NCBI GenBank assembly: GCA_945878885.1
Contig: CAMCUP010000005.1
Coordinates: forward strand, 27,208-91,207
Origin: Polynucleobacter meluiroseus
Lineage (GTDB): Bacteria > Pseudomonadota > Gammaproteobacteria > Burkholderiales > Burkholderiaceae
DNA length: 64,000 nucleotides
Direction of reading: 5' to 3'
Positions within the stretch are counted from its first letter, which is position 1. Each line of letters opens with the position of its first letter. Position numbers and translations under genes: made by a program. The notes beneath the pieces are model-generated. The model had not been told where the DNA came from. It searched no databases and worked only from the letters and a program-made list of their open reading frames with translations. Below are positions 9,297 to 19,047 of this stretch, one piece after another.

Positions 9297-10463
9297 ATGG
9301 CAAATGAATACTTCTTTACTTCAGAGTCGGTTACTGAAGGTCACCCCGATAAAGTATCTGATCAAATTTCCGATGCGATCTTAGATGCTATCTTGACGCA
9401 AGATCCGACGGCTCGGGTTGCTGCAGAAACACTTTGCAATACTGGGCTAGTGGTTCTAGCGGGTGAAATTACTACTCATGCGAATGTCGATTATATTCAA
9501 GTGGCACGGAATACCTTGCGTGAAATTGGTTATGACAATACTGAATATGGCATTGATTACAAGGGCTGCGCTGTATTAGTTGCCTACGATAAACAAAGTC
9601 CCGATATTGCTCAGGGTGTTAATCATGCGGCTGATGATGGCCTAGATCAAGGCGCCGGTGATCAAGGCTTAATGTTTGGTTATGCCTGCGATGAAACTCC
9701 TGAGCTAATGCCAATGCCAATTCATTTGGCCCATCGTTTAGTGGAGCGCCAATCGCAATTAAGACGCGATGGCCGTTTAAATTGGTTGCGCCCCGATGCT
9801 AAATCGCAAGTCACTTTGCGTTACGTCGATGGCAAGCCAGACTCTATCGATACCGTAGTGCTCTCAACACAGCACGCCGAAGACATTTCTTTAGAGCGCT
9901 TGCGTGAAGGCGTGATTGAAGAAATTATTAAGCCCGTACTGCCTAAGCATTTAATTAAAGGTGCGATTAAGTATTTGGTCAATCCTACGGGCCGTTTTGT
10001 GATTGGCGGCCCACAGGGAGATTGCGGTCTAACAGGTCGGAAAATTATTGTTGATACTTATGGGGGCTCAGCACCGCATGGCGGCGGCGCTTTTTCGGGC
10101 AAGGATCCTTCTAAGGTCGATCGTTCAGCAGCATATGCAGGGCGTTACGTGGCAAAAAACATTGTTGCTGCTGGTTTAGCAACCCGTTGCTTAATTCAAA
10201 TTTCTTATGCGATTGGGGTCGCGCATCCAACCTCGGTGATGGTGAGCACTTATGGCACTGGAAAAATCTCGGACGAAAAAATTGCGCAACTGGTGGCCGA
10301 GCATTTTGATTTACGCCCTAAAGGGATTGTCAAAATGCTCAATTTATTGCGACCAATTTATCGTAAAACTGCTGCCTATGGCCACTTTGGCCGCGAAGAG
10401 CCCGACTTTACTTGGGAGCAACGTGATAAAGCTGCTGCTTTAAAAGCTGCTGCTGGAATCTAA
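9297..10463 (+). CDS. metK: S-adenosylmethionine synthetase
   Basis: MetK makes SAM from methionine and ATP. The 388-residue protein carries the family signatures: [20 protein letters not shown] at the N-terminus, the hexapeptide-type GAGDQG in the middle, the phosphate loop [19 protein letters not shown] and C-terminal [14 protein letters not shown]. An AAAAGGAAAAA tract just before the ATG acts as ribosome-binding site. It is preceded by a leader of about 117 nt with a riboswitch-like fold and followed by a 247-base gap holding the ahcY promoter and SAH riboswitch, so it is probably transcribed alone. Confidence 0.97.
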   Translation: MANEYFFTSESVTEGHPDKVSDQISDAILDAILTQDPTARVAAETLCNTGLVVLAGEITTHANVDYIQVARNTLREIGYDNTEYGIDYKGCAVLVAYDKQSPDIAQGVNHAADDGLDQGAGDQGLMFGYACDETPELMPMPIHLAHRLVERQSQLRRDGRLNWLRPDAKSQVTLRYVDGKPDSIDTVVLSTQHAEDISLERLREGVIEEIIKPVLPKHLIKGAIKYLVNPTGRFVIGGPQGDCGLTGRKIIVDTYGGSAPHGGGAFSGKDPSKVDRSAAYAGRYVAKNIVAAGLATRCLIQISYAIGVAHPTSVMVSTYGTGKISDEKIAQLVAEHFDLRPKGIVKMLNLLRPIYRKTAAYGHFGREEPDFTWEQRDKAAALKAAAGI

Positions 10464-10517
10464 GTTTTACACCAAGTCCTTGCCTAATAAGGCTTTTAAG
10501 CCATATTAGCTGTGGCT

Positions 10518-10546
10518 TTGCAGAAATTTATAAAAGTGATTACAAT
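10518..10546 (+). promoter_or_regulatory. Promoter of the ahcY-metF unit
   Basis: A -35-like TTGCAG (10518-10523) and a good -10 TACAAT (10541-10546) are separated by exactly 17 bases. The predicted start near 10553 lies just before the first paired base of the SAH riboswitch at 10557, which supports both calls. The -35 is weak: only its first three bases match the consensus. Confidence 0.6.
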
Positions 10547-10556
10547 TTAGGCTGAT

Positions 10557-10668
10557 CTTCAAGGAGCGTTGCAAGGGCCAAGTTAAATTGACACCCCAGG
10601 CTTGAAGAGGGTAGACCCAGTCTACTTTTGCAACTGCGCTCGCTAACCCGTGGTCAATGGTTGGCGAG
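10557..10668 (+). promoter_or_regulatory. S-adenosylhomocysteine (SAH) riboswitch with expression hairpin
   Basis: The conserved core GGAGCGTTGCAA (10563-10574) and CCAGGCTTG (10596-10604) match the SAH riboswitch known upstream of ahcY in beta- and gammaproteobacteria. The pseudoknot pairs CTTCAAG (10557-10563) with CTTGAAG (10601-10607). P1 pairs GAGCG (10564-10568) and TTGCAA (10569-10574) with CGCTC (10637-10641) and TTGCAA (10628-10633). GTAGAC/GTCTAC (10611-10625) is an extra hairpin. A competing stem pairs CTCGCTAACC (10639-10648) with GGTTGGCGAG (10659-10668), sharing bases with P1. SAH binding should favour P1 and disrupt this hairpin, turning the genes on. Confidence 0.88.
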
Positions 10669-10710
10669 TTTACTTGCCCCAGCATTGATCTCTATTTGGC
10701 TGGAGCAATA

Positions 10711-12162
10711 ATGAACACCGTTTCAGATTTTAATTTAAATGATTTTATCGCTACTCGTTGCGCCATTGCCGATATTTCTTTAGCTGGTTTTGGCCGCAAA
10801 GAAATCGCCATTGCCGAAACTGAAATGCCTGGCTTAATTGCAATTCGCAACGAATTTGCTGCCGGCCAACCACTGCGTGGAGCCCGTATTACCGGTTCTT
10901 TGCACATGACAATTCAAACTGCTGTACTGATTGAGACCTTAGAGGCCCTGGGCGCCGAAGTGCAGTGGGCTTCATGCAATATATTTTCAACCCAAGACCA
11001 TGCTGCGGCCGCAATTGCTGCTAATGGCACCCCTGTATTTGCTATTAAGGGCGAATCACTTGAGCAGTACTGGGATTACACCCATCGTATTTTTGAATGG
11101 GCCGATGGCGGCTTCACTAATATGATTCTCGATGATGGCGGTGACGCCACTTTACTTTTACATCTTGGCGCTAAGGCCGCAAAAGATCAGGCCGTATTAA
11201 ACCACCCCACTAGCGAAGAAGAGACCATTTTATTTGCGGCCATTAAGCATAAACTGGCGATTGACCCTAGCTGGTATTCAACCCGTTTAGCCAAAGTTGA
11301 AGGCGTTACGGAAGAAACAACAACTGGGGTGCATCGCTTGTATCAAATGTTTGCTAAAGGCGATTTACGCTTTCCAGCGATTAATGTGAACGATTCTGTT
11401 ACCAAAAGTAAATTCGATAATTTATATGGCTGCCGTGAATCCTTAGTAGATGCCATTAAGCGCGCTACCGACGTGATGATTGCCGGCAAGGTGGCAGTGG
11501 TATGCGGCTATGGCGATGTAGGTAAAGGCTCAGCCCAAGCCTTACGTGCTTTATCAGCACAAGTTTGGGTCACTGAAGTTGATCCTATTTGTGCATTACA
11601 GGCCGCCATGGAAGGTTATCGAGTAGTCACCATGGATTACGCAGCCGACAAGGCCGATATTTTTGTTTCAGCAACGGGTAATTACCATGTGATTACCGAA
11701 GAGCATATGAAACAAATGAAAGACCAAGCGATTGTTTGTAATATTGGGCACTTCGATAATGAAATCGATATTGCTGGAATTGAGAAATATCAGTGGGAAG
11801 AAATTAAGCCGCAGGTTGATCATGTGATTTTCCCTGCCGCTAATGGTAAGCCTGAAAAACGATTAATTATTTTGGCCAAAGGGCGTTTAGTCAATTTAGG
11901 CTGTGGTACTGGTCATCCTTCCTATGTGATGAGCTCATCGTTTGCAAACCAAGTGATTGCTCAAATTGAGCTGTTTGGCGCAGTTGGCACTAAGAAATAT
12001 CCAATTGGTGTTTATACCCTGCCAAAGCATCTCGATGAAAAGGTGGCACGCTTACAGCTTAAAAAATTGAATGCGCAATTAACAGAGCTTTCTGCGCAGC
12101 AAGCTACTTATATTGGCGTGAGTAAAGAAGGCCCTTACAAGCCTGAAAACTACCGTTATTAA
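10711..12162 (+). CDS. ahcY: Adenosylhomocysteinase
   Basis: AhcY splits SAH into adenosine and homocysteine with a tightly bound NAD, clearing the inhibitor left by methyl transfer. The 483-residue protein shows the substrate region [21 protein letters not shown], the [11 protein letters not shown] segment, NAD-binding [15 protein letters not shown] and the C-terminal KPENYRY. I chose the ATG at 10711, which has GGAG six bases before it; an in-frame ATG at 10657 would start inside the riboswitch expression hairpin. metF follows 39 bases later and is probably co-transcribed, so the riboswitch would control both. Confidence 0.97.
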   Translation: MNTVSDFNLNDFIATRCAIADISLAGFGRKEIAIAETEMPGLIAIRNEFAAGQPLRGARITGSLHMTIQTAVLIETLEALGAEVQWASCNIFSTQDHAAAAIAANGTPVFAIKGESLEQYWDYTHRIFEWADGGFTNMILDDGGDATLLLHLGAKAAKDQAVLNHPTSEEETILFAAIKHKLAIDPSWYSTRLAKVEGVTEETTTGVHRLYQMFAKGDLRFPAINVNDSVTKSKFDNLYGCRESLVDAIKRATDVMIAGKVAVVCGYGDVGKGSAQALRALSAQVWVTEVDPICALQAAMEGYRVVTMDYAADKADIFVSATGNYHVITEEHMKQMKDQAIVCNIGHFDNEIDIAGIEKYQWEEIKPQVDHVIFPAANGKPEKRLIILAKGRLVNLGCGTGHPSYVMSSSFANQVIAQIELFGAVGTKKYPIGVYTLPKHLDEKVARLQLKKLNAQLTELSAQQATYIGVSKEGPYKPENYRY

Positions 12163-12201
12163 GTCAGTAATTCTTTTCAATTTGAAAAACAGGCCAAGAT
12201 C

Positions 12202-13038
12202 ATGGAACTGAGCGTCGAGTTTTTTCCGCCAAAAACAAACGAGGGCGAGGAAAAGCTACTCCTTGTACGCGAGCGTTTAACGGCCGAGCTTAACCCCGCT
12301 TTTTATTCTGTGACTTTTGGTGCTGGTGGTTCGACGCAAGCCGGCACCTTAAAAGTGGTGAGTGAAATTCACGCTGCCGGACAAGCTGTTGCACCCCATC
12401 TATCTTGTGTGGGTAGCTCAAAAGAAAACGTCAAAGTAATGTTGGCGCAATACCGTGCATTAGGTATTCGGCGTATCGTGGCTTTACGTGGCGACTTACC
12501 ATCGGGAATGGGACAGTATGGCGAATTTCATCATGCTAATGAATTAGTAGAATTTATTCGTGCTGAGACTGGCGATTGGTTTCATATTGATGTAGCGGCC
12601 TATCCCGAAATGCATCCCCAGGCACGCTCACCAGCAACTGATGTCACTTTCTTTGCGCAAAAAATGAAAGCGGGAGCAAACTCAGCAGTAACCCAATATT
12701 TTTTTAATAGCGATGCCTATTTTCGTTTTGTTGATGAGGCACTCGCACTGGGCGTAACACAGCCCATTATTGCTGGCATCATGCCAATTACCAATAGTAG
12801 TCAGTTAATTCGTTTTTCAGATGCGTGCGGCGCAGAAATGCCCCGCTGGGTTCGACTACGACTCTTATCTTATGGTGATGATGTAGCGTCAATTCGCGCT
12901 TTTGGTGAAGAAGTCATTACCGATCTATGCGATCAATTGCTTGTTGCTGGAGCGCCTGGCTTACATTTTTATGCCTTAAATCAAGCAAATGCAATTTTGG
13001 CTATTGCCAAAAATTTAGATCTGACCGAAAAGCAGTAG
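12202..13038 (+). CDS. metF: 5,10-methylenetetrahydrofolate reductase
   Basis: MetF reduces 5,10-methylene-THF to 5-methyl-THF, the methyl donor for methionine synthase, using FAD. The 278-residue TIM-barrel protein has the N-terminal SVEFFPPKTNEG with the catalytic Glu, the FGAGGST loop, RRIVALRGDLP, and the C-terminal segment GLHFYALNQANAI. It lies 39 bases after ahcY, with an AGGCC-containing stretch upstream of the ATG as a possible ribosome-binding site. The small AT-rich inverted repeat TTTTCAA/TTGAAAA (12174-12188) in the gap has no evident role. It is probably under the SAH riboswitch. Confidence 0.95.
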   Translation: MELSVEFFPPKTNEGEEKLLLVRERLTAELNPAFYSVTFGAGGSTQAGTLKVVSEIHAAGQAVAPHLSCVGSSKENVKVMLAQYRALGIRRIVALRGDLPSGMGQYGEFHHANELVEFIRAETGDWFHIDVAAYPEMHPQARSPATDVTFFAQKMKAGANSAVTQYFFNSDAYFRFVDEALALGVTQPIIAGIMPITNSSQLIRFSDACGAEMPRWVRLRLLSYGDDVASIRAFGEEVITDLCDQLLVAGAPGLHFYALNQANAILAIAKNLDLTEKQ

Positions 13039-13047
13039 TGGTTTTTG

Positions 13048-13067
13048 CCCGAGCTACGTCACTCGGG
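13048..13067. repeat. Inverted repeat between convergent metF and fthC
   Basis: CCCGAG (13048-13053) and CTCGGG (13062-13067) form a six-base stem with an eight-base loop in the 47-base gap between the two convergent stops. It could slow transcription from both sides. Neither strand has a run of T after the stem, so it is not a classical intrinsic terminator. Confidence 0.4.
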
Positions 13068-13085
13068 TCAAGGTGCCCCAAGTAA

Positions 13086-13703
13086 TTACTGGTGTACCCC
13101 CGACTCTGTGAGCAAGACCGTTAAGGCTTGATCATGCGGCTGACGTGTCCATTGAATGGGTTCTAGCTCTTGCCAATCAAAGCCAACTCCAATATTCATA
13201 GTATTCGGTTTGCTGTTTTGCAGGGCGAGTAGGGTGCGGTCAAAAAATCCGCCACCATAACCTAGGCGCCAGTAACGCTCAAGACCATTTTCTGTCGATT
13301 TTGACCATCCTACCACTGGAAGCAAAATACAATCGGGATCTAATTTGGGCCGACTTAAGTTATGTGGATCGGGCTCGAGAATGCCAAAATTATTTTTAAT
13401 TAATGCGTCCCCGCTTTGCCATTCGTAAAAATCAAGTTGTTTATTTGCTAGCCCTAAAGGCAAAGCCAGCTTTCTTGACTTTGCCTGTTGCGCCCAATGT
13501 ATTAAGGTGGGGCGAAAATCGACCTCATTGCGAATGGGGCTATAAAGAGCAATCGATTCAATTGCCGCCCCTGGGCCCTGTAGAAATTGATTTAGTGCTG
13601 AAATCAGCCTATCCTTAATATCAATATATTGCTTAGAGCGCGCAAAGGTAATACGCTGAGCGAGTAAATCTTTTCGTAGTTGTTGAAAGGGATCGATAGG
13701 CAT
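13086..13703 (-). CDS. fthC: 5-formyltetrahydrofolate cyclo-ligase
   Basis: This enzyme converts 5-formyl-THF to 5,10-methenyl-THF with ATP, returning stored folate to the one-carbon pool. The protein has RITFARSKQY near the start, IALYSPIRNEVDFRP, and the ATP/Mg-binding tail LGYGGGFFDRTL. I chose the ATG at 13703 (205 residues, a usual length). A longer frame from 13754 adds a 17-residue stretch unlike the family and would overlap the divergent slt start. No 6S RNA copy, often found beside this gene, is present in the available space. Confidence 0.88.
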   Translation of the reverse strand: MPIDPFQQLRKDLLAQRITFARSKQYIDIKDRLISALNQFLQGPGAAIESIALYSPIRNEVDFRPTLIHWAQQAKSRKLALPLGLANKQLDFYEWQSGDALIKNNFGILEPDPHNLSRPKLDPDCILLPVVGWSKSTENGLERYWRLGYGGGFFDRTLLALQNSKPNTMNIGVGFDWQELEPIQWTRQPHDQALTVLLTESGVHQ

Positions 13704-13745
13704 AGTAAACAGTATTATGTTGAAAGAATAGAAAGTTAATTTACC

Positions 13746-15743
13746 ATGCAGCAATATAGTCAGCTAAAACAAGCGCAAAATTTCACCAAAAAACTGACAT
13801 GGGCTATCGTGGCAGGATTTTTATTAGTAACCCTATTTATTTTTTCAACGGCACACGCCGATACTAAAAAGCCTAAATTACCTCAATCGTATGCGAGCAA
13901 AATAAATTCTGGCGAGCTTAGTCCCGCTGACAAAGAATTTATCGAATTACGTGAAGCAGCGAAACGCAATGATGTCTTTCGCGCTCAACAATTGGCAAGC
14001 AGCTTAGTAAATTATGACTTTGACGACTATGTGACTTATTTTAGGATTAAGCCGCAGCTCTTTGATAGTGGCGGTAGCGCACGCAGCGATACCTCAGCAG
14101 ATGGTCTAGTCAGCGTATTTCTCAATCAGTATCAGGGGACTGCCATTGCAGATCGGATGCGTAATGATTGGTTATTAGTTTTAGGGCGCAGAAAAGACTG
14201 GATTAATTTTGATGCCGAGTATGCTAAGTTTGTCCTCGATGACGATACTGCGGTGAAATGTTATGCACTGCAATCTCGCTTAGCAAAGGGTGAAAGCGCC
14301 GTGAAGATTGGCACTGAGGCAAAAGCAGTTTTAATTGATCCACGTTATTTTGGGCAGGGCTGCCAAGAATTAGTGCCACTTTTGGTACAAGCAAATGGCC
14401 TAAGTGTTAGTGAAGCAAAAGCAATTGGGCGAGCAGCTGCAGAAATCGGCTATGACACGATGTCTAGGCGGATAGGCGGAGAAGACCCAATTGCTGAGAT
14501 AGTGAAGAGCGCTAACAAAGATCCACGTAAAACATTTAACGATTTTTCACAAAACAGCACCCGCTTAAATAAAGAAAATCAAGCTGTGGCTTGGGGAATT
14601 ATCGGTCAATTTTTAGCTAAAAAATTAGACCCTAAAGCAGATGATGCTTACCGTGAACAACAAAGTTTAGGTTTTAACGAATTACTTTCAACTGAATCGC
14701 AAGAATGGAAAGTACGCGCAGCACTACGCGCGCAAGACTGGATATTGGTTAAAGAGGCAATTGAAGGCATGAACCCAGCAGTACGTCAGCGTGATCCAGC
14801 TTGGACCTATTGGTATGGTCGTGCACTGAAGGCGACTGCAGTGCACGACGCTAAAATTGAGCAACGCGCGCGCGAGCAATTTGAAGCCATTCAGGATCAA
14901 TTTAATTTCTATGGACAACTAGCGCGTGAAGAGCTGGGTAAAGGGACGCATAGTGCCACCGTTCATTCTAAGATTGCTGAACAAGATATTAAGGCCATAT
15001 CAGAGCGCCGGGGATTTAGTCGGGGGGCTCGCCTTTATGCAATGAATTTACGTTTTGAGGGCAATCGTGAGTGGAACTGGGAGTTGCGCGGCATGACCGA
15101 CAAGCAATTGCTAGCGGCTGCAGAGTACGCAAAAAGGATTCACCTTTATGACCGGGTTGTTAGTTCTGCAGACCGAACGAAGATAGATCATGATTTGAGT
15201 TTGCGCTACCCCATGCCGTTTCGAGATGAGCTAACCCCAATTGCTCGCGAAATTAATTTAAATTTAGCCTGGGCTTATGGTCTGATACGTCAGGAATCAC
15301 GTTTTATCATTAATGCTGCATCCTCAGCAGGTGCATCGGGGCTGATGCAGGTGATGCCAGCTACGGCCAAGTATGTAGCAAAAAAAATCGGTATGAATTC
15401 ATTTACCACCGAACAATTAAAAGACTCCAATACCAATATGATCTTGGGAAGTAATTATTTAAATATGGTTTTGCTAGACCTCGATGGCTCTTGGGTATTG
15501 GCTTCAGCCGCCTATAATGCCGGCCCTTCAAGGCCAAAACAATGGCGAGAAAAGTTAGAGCGACCAGTTGAGGGGGCAATTTTTATTGAAACGATTCCAT
15601 TTAATGAAACTCGTACCTATGTTAAAAATGTACTAGCAAATGCTACCTACTACACCACGGTAATTTCAGGACAGACACCATCTCTCAAACAACGGCTTGG
15701 AGTTATTACCCCTAAAGCCGTCAATCAAAGCGAGTTACCATGA
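13746..15743 (+). CDS. slt: Soluble lytic murein transglycosylase (Slt70-like)
   Basis: Slt cleaves the glycan strands of peptidoglycan to 1,6-anhydro products in the periplasm, feeding AmpG-type recycling. The 665-residue protein has an N-terminal signal (hydrophobic residues about 17-35, likely cleaved after AHA), a long alpha-superhelical region, and a C-terminal catalytic domain. That domain has the Glu in LIRQESRF (about 517), GASGLMQVMPATA, and later AYNAGPSRPKQW. It begins 42 bases from the divergent fthC and its stop overlaps the next gene by 4 bases (ATGA at 15740). Confidence 0.92.
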   Translation: MQQYSQLKQAQNFTKKLTWAIVAGFLLVTLFIFSTAHADTKKPKLPQSYASKINSGELSPADKEFIELREAAKRNDVFRAQQLASSLVNYDFDDYVTYFRIKPQLFDSGGSARSDTSADGLVSVFLNQYQGTAIADRMRNDWLLVLGRRKDWINFDAEYAKFVLDDDTAVKCYALQSRLAKGESAVKIGTEAKAVLIDPRYFGQGCQELVPLLVQANGLSVSEAKAIGRAAAEIGYDTMSRRIGGEDPIAEIVKSANKDPRKTFNDFSQNSTRLNKENQAVAWGIIGQFLAKKLDPKADDAYREQQSLGFNELLSTESQEWKVRAALRAQDWILVKEAIEGMNPAVRQRDPAWTYWYGRALKATAVHDAKIEQRAREQFEAIQDQFNFYGQLAREELGKGTHSATVHSKIAEQDIKAISERRGFSRGARLYAMNLRFEGNREWNWELRGMTDKQLLAAAEYAKRIHLYDRVVSSADRTKIDHDLSLRYPMPFRDELTPIAREINLNLAWAYGLIRQESRFIINAASSAGASGLMQVMPATAKYVAKKIGMNSFTTEQLKDSNTNMILGSNYLNMVLLDLDGSWVLASAAYNAGPSRPKQWREKLERPVEGAIFIETIPFNETRTYVKNVLANATYYTTVISGQTPSLKQRLGVITPKAVNQSELP

Positions 15744-16651
15744 AATATCAAATTTTATTAATAGGCGGTAATGGTTTTGTAGGGCGCGTGCTGGCTCGCA
15801 AATTACAAACAGCGGGCTATTCAGTCCTATTGCCAACCCGTCACTTGGCAGCTGCGCGCGATCTGCGCCTGTTGCCCAATGTTCATCTCCAAGAAGCGGA
15901 CGTCAATCAAGCTCAAGTAATACAGGAGCTTTGTTCCCAACTCGCTGAACAAGGCGCTGTGATTAATCTAATTGGCATGTTGCATGATCGGCCCGCCCAG
16001 CCCTATGGCAAGCTTTTCAAACAGGCTCATGTCGATTTGCCACGCCATATTATTGCCGCTATGCAGGCCTTAAAATTAAAACGTTATTTGCATATGAGTG
16101 CGCTTGGCGCAGACTCAGCAGGTCCCTCGATGTATCAACGCAGTAAGGGCGACGGCGAAAAATTAGTGAAAGAAAGTAATTTAGATTGGACCATATTTAG
16201 ACCGTCAGTTATTTTTGGAGCAGAAGATCAATTTATTAATTTATTTGTTAAGCTCACATCAATTTCCCCAGTAATACCATTGGCCCATGCCGATGCTTTA
16301 TTTCAGCCGGTTAGCGTAGATGATGTAGCTAGTGCCTTTAGTCAATCTTTGCAGCGCGTGCAGACCATTCATCAAGTCTATGATTTAGTTGGTCCCGAAA
16401 TCTTCTCGATGGCTGATCTAGTCCGTTTTGCAGCACGCAAAGCAAATAAGCCGGGTTGGATTGTTCCCTTGCCCGCGGCAATTGGCTATCTTCAGGCTTT
16501 GGCTTTTGAGTATGGTCCGGGCCCCACCCTGATGTCACGAGACAATATTGCTTCAATGAGCTTGCCTAATGTGTTGCCAAACCAAGGGCGTGATGCGCTG
16601 ACCTTAGATTTTGGACTTGCGCGAAAACGTTTAGAAAGTATGCTCGCTTGA
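15740..16651 (+). CDS. NAD(P)-binding epimerase-like protein (complex I NDUFA9 type)
   Basis: This is an atypical short-chain dehydrogenase of 303 residues. The dinucleotide-binding [16 protein letters not shown] is at the start, VINLIGML lies mid-way and [13 protein letters not shown] supplies a Tyr-x3-Lys pair. It resembles bacterial relatives of the complex I accessory subunit NDUFA9; their substrate is unknown. It overlaps slt upstream and cca downstream by 4 bases each, so it is translated within that unit. A role in envelope or ubiquinone metabolism is possible but not shown. Confidence 0.78.
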   Translation: MKYQILLIGGNGFVGRVLARKLQTAGYSVLLPTRHLAAARDLRLLPNVHLQEADVNQAQVIQELCSQLAEQGAVINLIGMLHDRPAQPYGKLFKQAHVDLPRHIIAAMQALKLKRYLHMSALGADSAGPSMYQRSKGDGEKLVKESNLDWTIFRPSVIFGAEDQFINLFVKLTSISPVIPLAHADALFQPVSVDDVASAFSQSLQRVQTIHQVYDLVGPEIFSMADLVRFAARKANKPGWIVPLPAAIGYLQALAFEYGPGPTLMSRDNIASMSLPNVLPNQGRDALTLDFGLARKRLESMLA

Positions 16652-17814
16652 AAATATATGCTGTTGGCGGAGCTATCCGCGATAATTTATTGGGCTTGGC
16701 AGTGCATGATGTTGATTATGTCGTGGTTGGCTCTAGCCCCGCTGAAATGATTGCGCTGGGGTATCGGCCAGTAGGTAATGAATTTCCAGTATTTCTGCAC
16801 CCAACCACGCAAGCTGAATATGCGCTAGCCCGTACCGAGCGCAAAATAGGTAAGGGCTATCAGGGGTTTGTATTTCATACTGCGCCAAACGTTACTCTTG
16901 AGGAAGACCTAGAGCGGCGTGACTTAACTATCAATGCCATGGCGCAAGCACTAGATAACACTGGGCAGTTAAGTGGCCCAATCATTGACCCCTTTGGTGG
17001 ACAAGCCGACTTAGCCAATAAGGTGTTGCGCCACATTTCTGCTGCATTTGCCGAAGACCCTTTACGTTTGTTACGATTAGCCCGTTTTGCAGCGGCTTTA
17101 CCTAGTTTTGCAATAGCGCCAGAAACCGTGCTAGCCGCACAAGAAATTGTAGGTAGCGGCGAGCTGAGTAATTTATCAGCTGAACGCGTTTGGCAAGAGC
17201 TAGCCCGTGGCTTTATCGCTCAGCAGCCGTTACGGATGCTCGAAGTATTGCAGCTCACTAAAGCTGCAGCAGAACTTCTTGCAAGCGGTACAGAGCAACG
17301 ATTAAGAGACACTCAGGCAATAAAAACATTGGCCATTGAGCTTAATTTAATTTCTAACAGTGAAGACAAGATCGCTGATGTTTGTGCCGTCGTACTCAGC
17401 AATTTAAGTGCAACTGAAATTGCGCAATGGGCCGAGCAAGTGCGTATGCCACACCGCATTCGCGATTACGCTATATTATTTTCAGCACTTCGCACTTTGA
17501 TTTTAATGGATCCAACCAATGCTCTAGACGCAATCACTTGGTTTAATCGTGCCGATGTTTGGCGTAATTCCTTGCGTGCGCATGCGCTCTTGCACTTGCT
17601 ACAAAAGTTAAATTATCAGCCAGAGACCTTAATCTTGGCATTACATGCCGCCCAAGCCGTTGATGCAGCGCTAATTGCCCAGATCAATACTTCTAGTGCT
17701 ACTCCGCGCCAGCAGATTATCCCAGCACAGCCTACAAGCGGAGAGAAAATTAGGCTAGCCATTGAGGCGGCTCGCTTAAAAGCCATCGAACCCTATTACA
17801 ACAAAAACAATTAA
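16648..17814 (+). CDS. cca: CCA-adding tRNA nucleotidyltransferase
   Basis: Cca adds or repairs the 3' CCA end of tRNAs. The start is a TTG that overlaps the previous stop (TTGA at 16648-16651); it is chosen because the family N-terminus [15 protein letters not shown] follows at once. The catalytic DxD is in HDVDYVV (Asp21, Asp23), followed by [19 protein letters not shown] and [14 protein letters not shown]. The protein is 388 residues and its C-terminal half shows no HD phosphohydrolase motif, unlike the longer E. coli enzyme, so it is probably nucleotidyltransferase only. It overlaps the convergent next gene by 4 bases. Confidence 0.93.
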   Translation: MKIYAVGGAIRDNLLGLAVHDVDYVVVGSSPAEMIALGYRPVGNEFPVFLHPTTQAEYALARTERKIGKGYQGFVFHTAPNVTLEEDLERRDLTINAMAQALDNTGQLSGPIIDPFGGQADLANKVLRHISAAFAEDPLRLLRLARFAAALPSFAIAPETVLAAQEIVGSGELSNLSAERVWQELARGFIAQQPLRMLEVLQLTKAAAELLASGTEQRLRDTQAIKTLAIELNLISNSEDKIADVCAVVLSNLSATEIAQWAEQVRMPHRIRDYAILFSALRTLILMDPTNALDAITWFNRADVWRNSLRAHALLHLLQKLNYQPETLILALHAAQAVDAALIAQINTSSATPRQQIIPAQPTSGEKIRLAIEAARLKAIEPYYNKNN

Positions 17815-19016
17815 AGGAAGTTGGTAAGGCGATTTCTGCCGCCTAACCCTGGCAACATTGACAAGTCAATTGCTTGTGGAAAAAAGCGCTGCAGATTTTT
17901 TGCACAGGCAAAGACTTTAAAAAGCTCGCCCATCTCGGCTTCCGATAGTAATTTTTGTAAAGCTTGCGAAATCGGTAAAAATCGTTTTGGATCATTTGGG
18001 TCGGCCGTTTTTAGGGCTAAATTACCAATACCTGCTTCTAGTAAAAAACTCGCTTGATTATTCAAATAGATTGCCTGAGCACCAGCTTGGATTGCTGTTT
18101 TAGCAATGCTAGTCCATTCAACATGGCTCGTTAAATCACATAAGCCTGGCCAATAAAACGGATCAACAATAGTGTGGTGGCGATGGTGACCAATAAGTGA
18201 GCCCTGTTCACGTTGCGGATGATAAAACTCGTGGGCTGGAAAACCATAATCAAAACTCAATACCAAACCCGTTTGCAGCCTACTTATAATTGTATTCATC
18301 CAGGCATTCGATTGCGGATGGATTTCGGTGGTATACCCTGCGGGAAAATTGGTAGTAAGCAGCAGGGCCTCGGGCAATAAGTGATTTGCTACTTCAGCAC
18401 CAAGCGACCAGTGCAATTGATCGCCAGTCAGACCTACACCTTGGAAAAACCAGCATCCTTCTTTAAGCACAATAACTTCACACGGCAAGGCATCTAAAAC
18501 TTCGTTAGCGATGATGATGCCTACATATTCATTAGGTATAGTTTGTAACCATTTAAACTCGGTAGGCCAAGCCTGTTGATGTTTGGCCGCTTGAATGCGG
18601 GTTTGTTGGCGATGAGTAAGGTCAGGAGAAATTTCTAAAAAATCATAATGCGTTAATGGCACACCAAGTACAGTCAATTGCTCCACTAGAGCTTGTGCAA
18701 GTTTTCCGCTGCCTGCACCAAACTCTAAAATGCGGGTTTGTAGCCCTACTTGCTGCAGAGCAAGTAAAACTGGCGCCAAGCAAGCGGCAATGGTTTGGCC
18801 AAATAAAGGGCTTAATTCTGGAGCGGTAGTGAAGTCGCCAGCTGGCCCAAATTTATGCAATGCGGCCCCATAATATCCATATTGAGGATCATAAAGCGCT
18901 TTATCCATATAGCTTGAAAAGGGAATCCAGCCATCATTTTGACGAATTTGCGCCCTAATTTTGCTTTGGAGTAGCTGACTATGCTCCATTTCCGATCTGC
19001 TCAAGGTAATATCCAT
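17811..19016 (-). CDS. SAM-dependent methyltransferase, MidA/NDUFAF7 family
   Basis: The 401-residue protein matches the family that includes mitochondrial NDUFAF7, an arginine methyltransferase needed for complex I assembly. Visible marks are the N-terminal [33 protein letters not shown], motif [27 protein letters not shown] and the later [14 protein letters not shown]. Its bacterial substrate is not established. The stop lies inside the end of cca, and it starts 31 bases from the divergent folM-like gene. The NDUFA9-like gene two positions away is a curious second link to complex I. Confidence 0.85.
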   Translation of the reverse strand: MDITLSRSEMEHSQLLQSKIRAQIRQNDGWIPFSSYMDKALYDPQYGYYGAALHKFGPAGDFTTAPELSPLFGQTIAACLAPVLLALQQVGLQTRILEFGAGSGKLAQALVEQLTVLGVPLTHYDFLEISPDLTHRQQTRIQAAKHQQAWPTEFKWLQTIPNEYVGIIIANEVLDALPCEVIVLKEGCWFFQGVGLTGDQLHWSLGAEVANHLLPEALLLTTNFPAGYTTEIHPQSNAWMNTIISRLQTGLVLSFDYGFPAHEFYHPQREQGSLIGHHRHHTIVDPFYWPGLCDLTSHVEWTSIAKTAIQAGAQAIYLNNQASFLLEAGIGNLALKTADPNDPKRFLPISQALQKLLSEAEMGELFKVFACAKNLQRFFPQAIDLSMLPGLGGRNRLTNFL

Positions 19017-19047
19017 AGCTCACTAGTCTAAGAGAATTTCAGTTTGT

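Noticed and set aside
10464..10517. Terminator after metK (TAATAAGGCT / AGCCATATTA)
   Set aside because: The stem is AT-rich, has a mismatch and no T-run follows, so it was not called.
13039..13760. 6S RNA next to the 5-formyl-THF cyclo-ligase gene
   Set aside because: In many proteobacteria ssrS sits beside this gene, but only short gaps exist here, too small for the roughly 180-base RNA.
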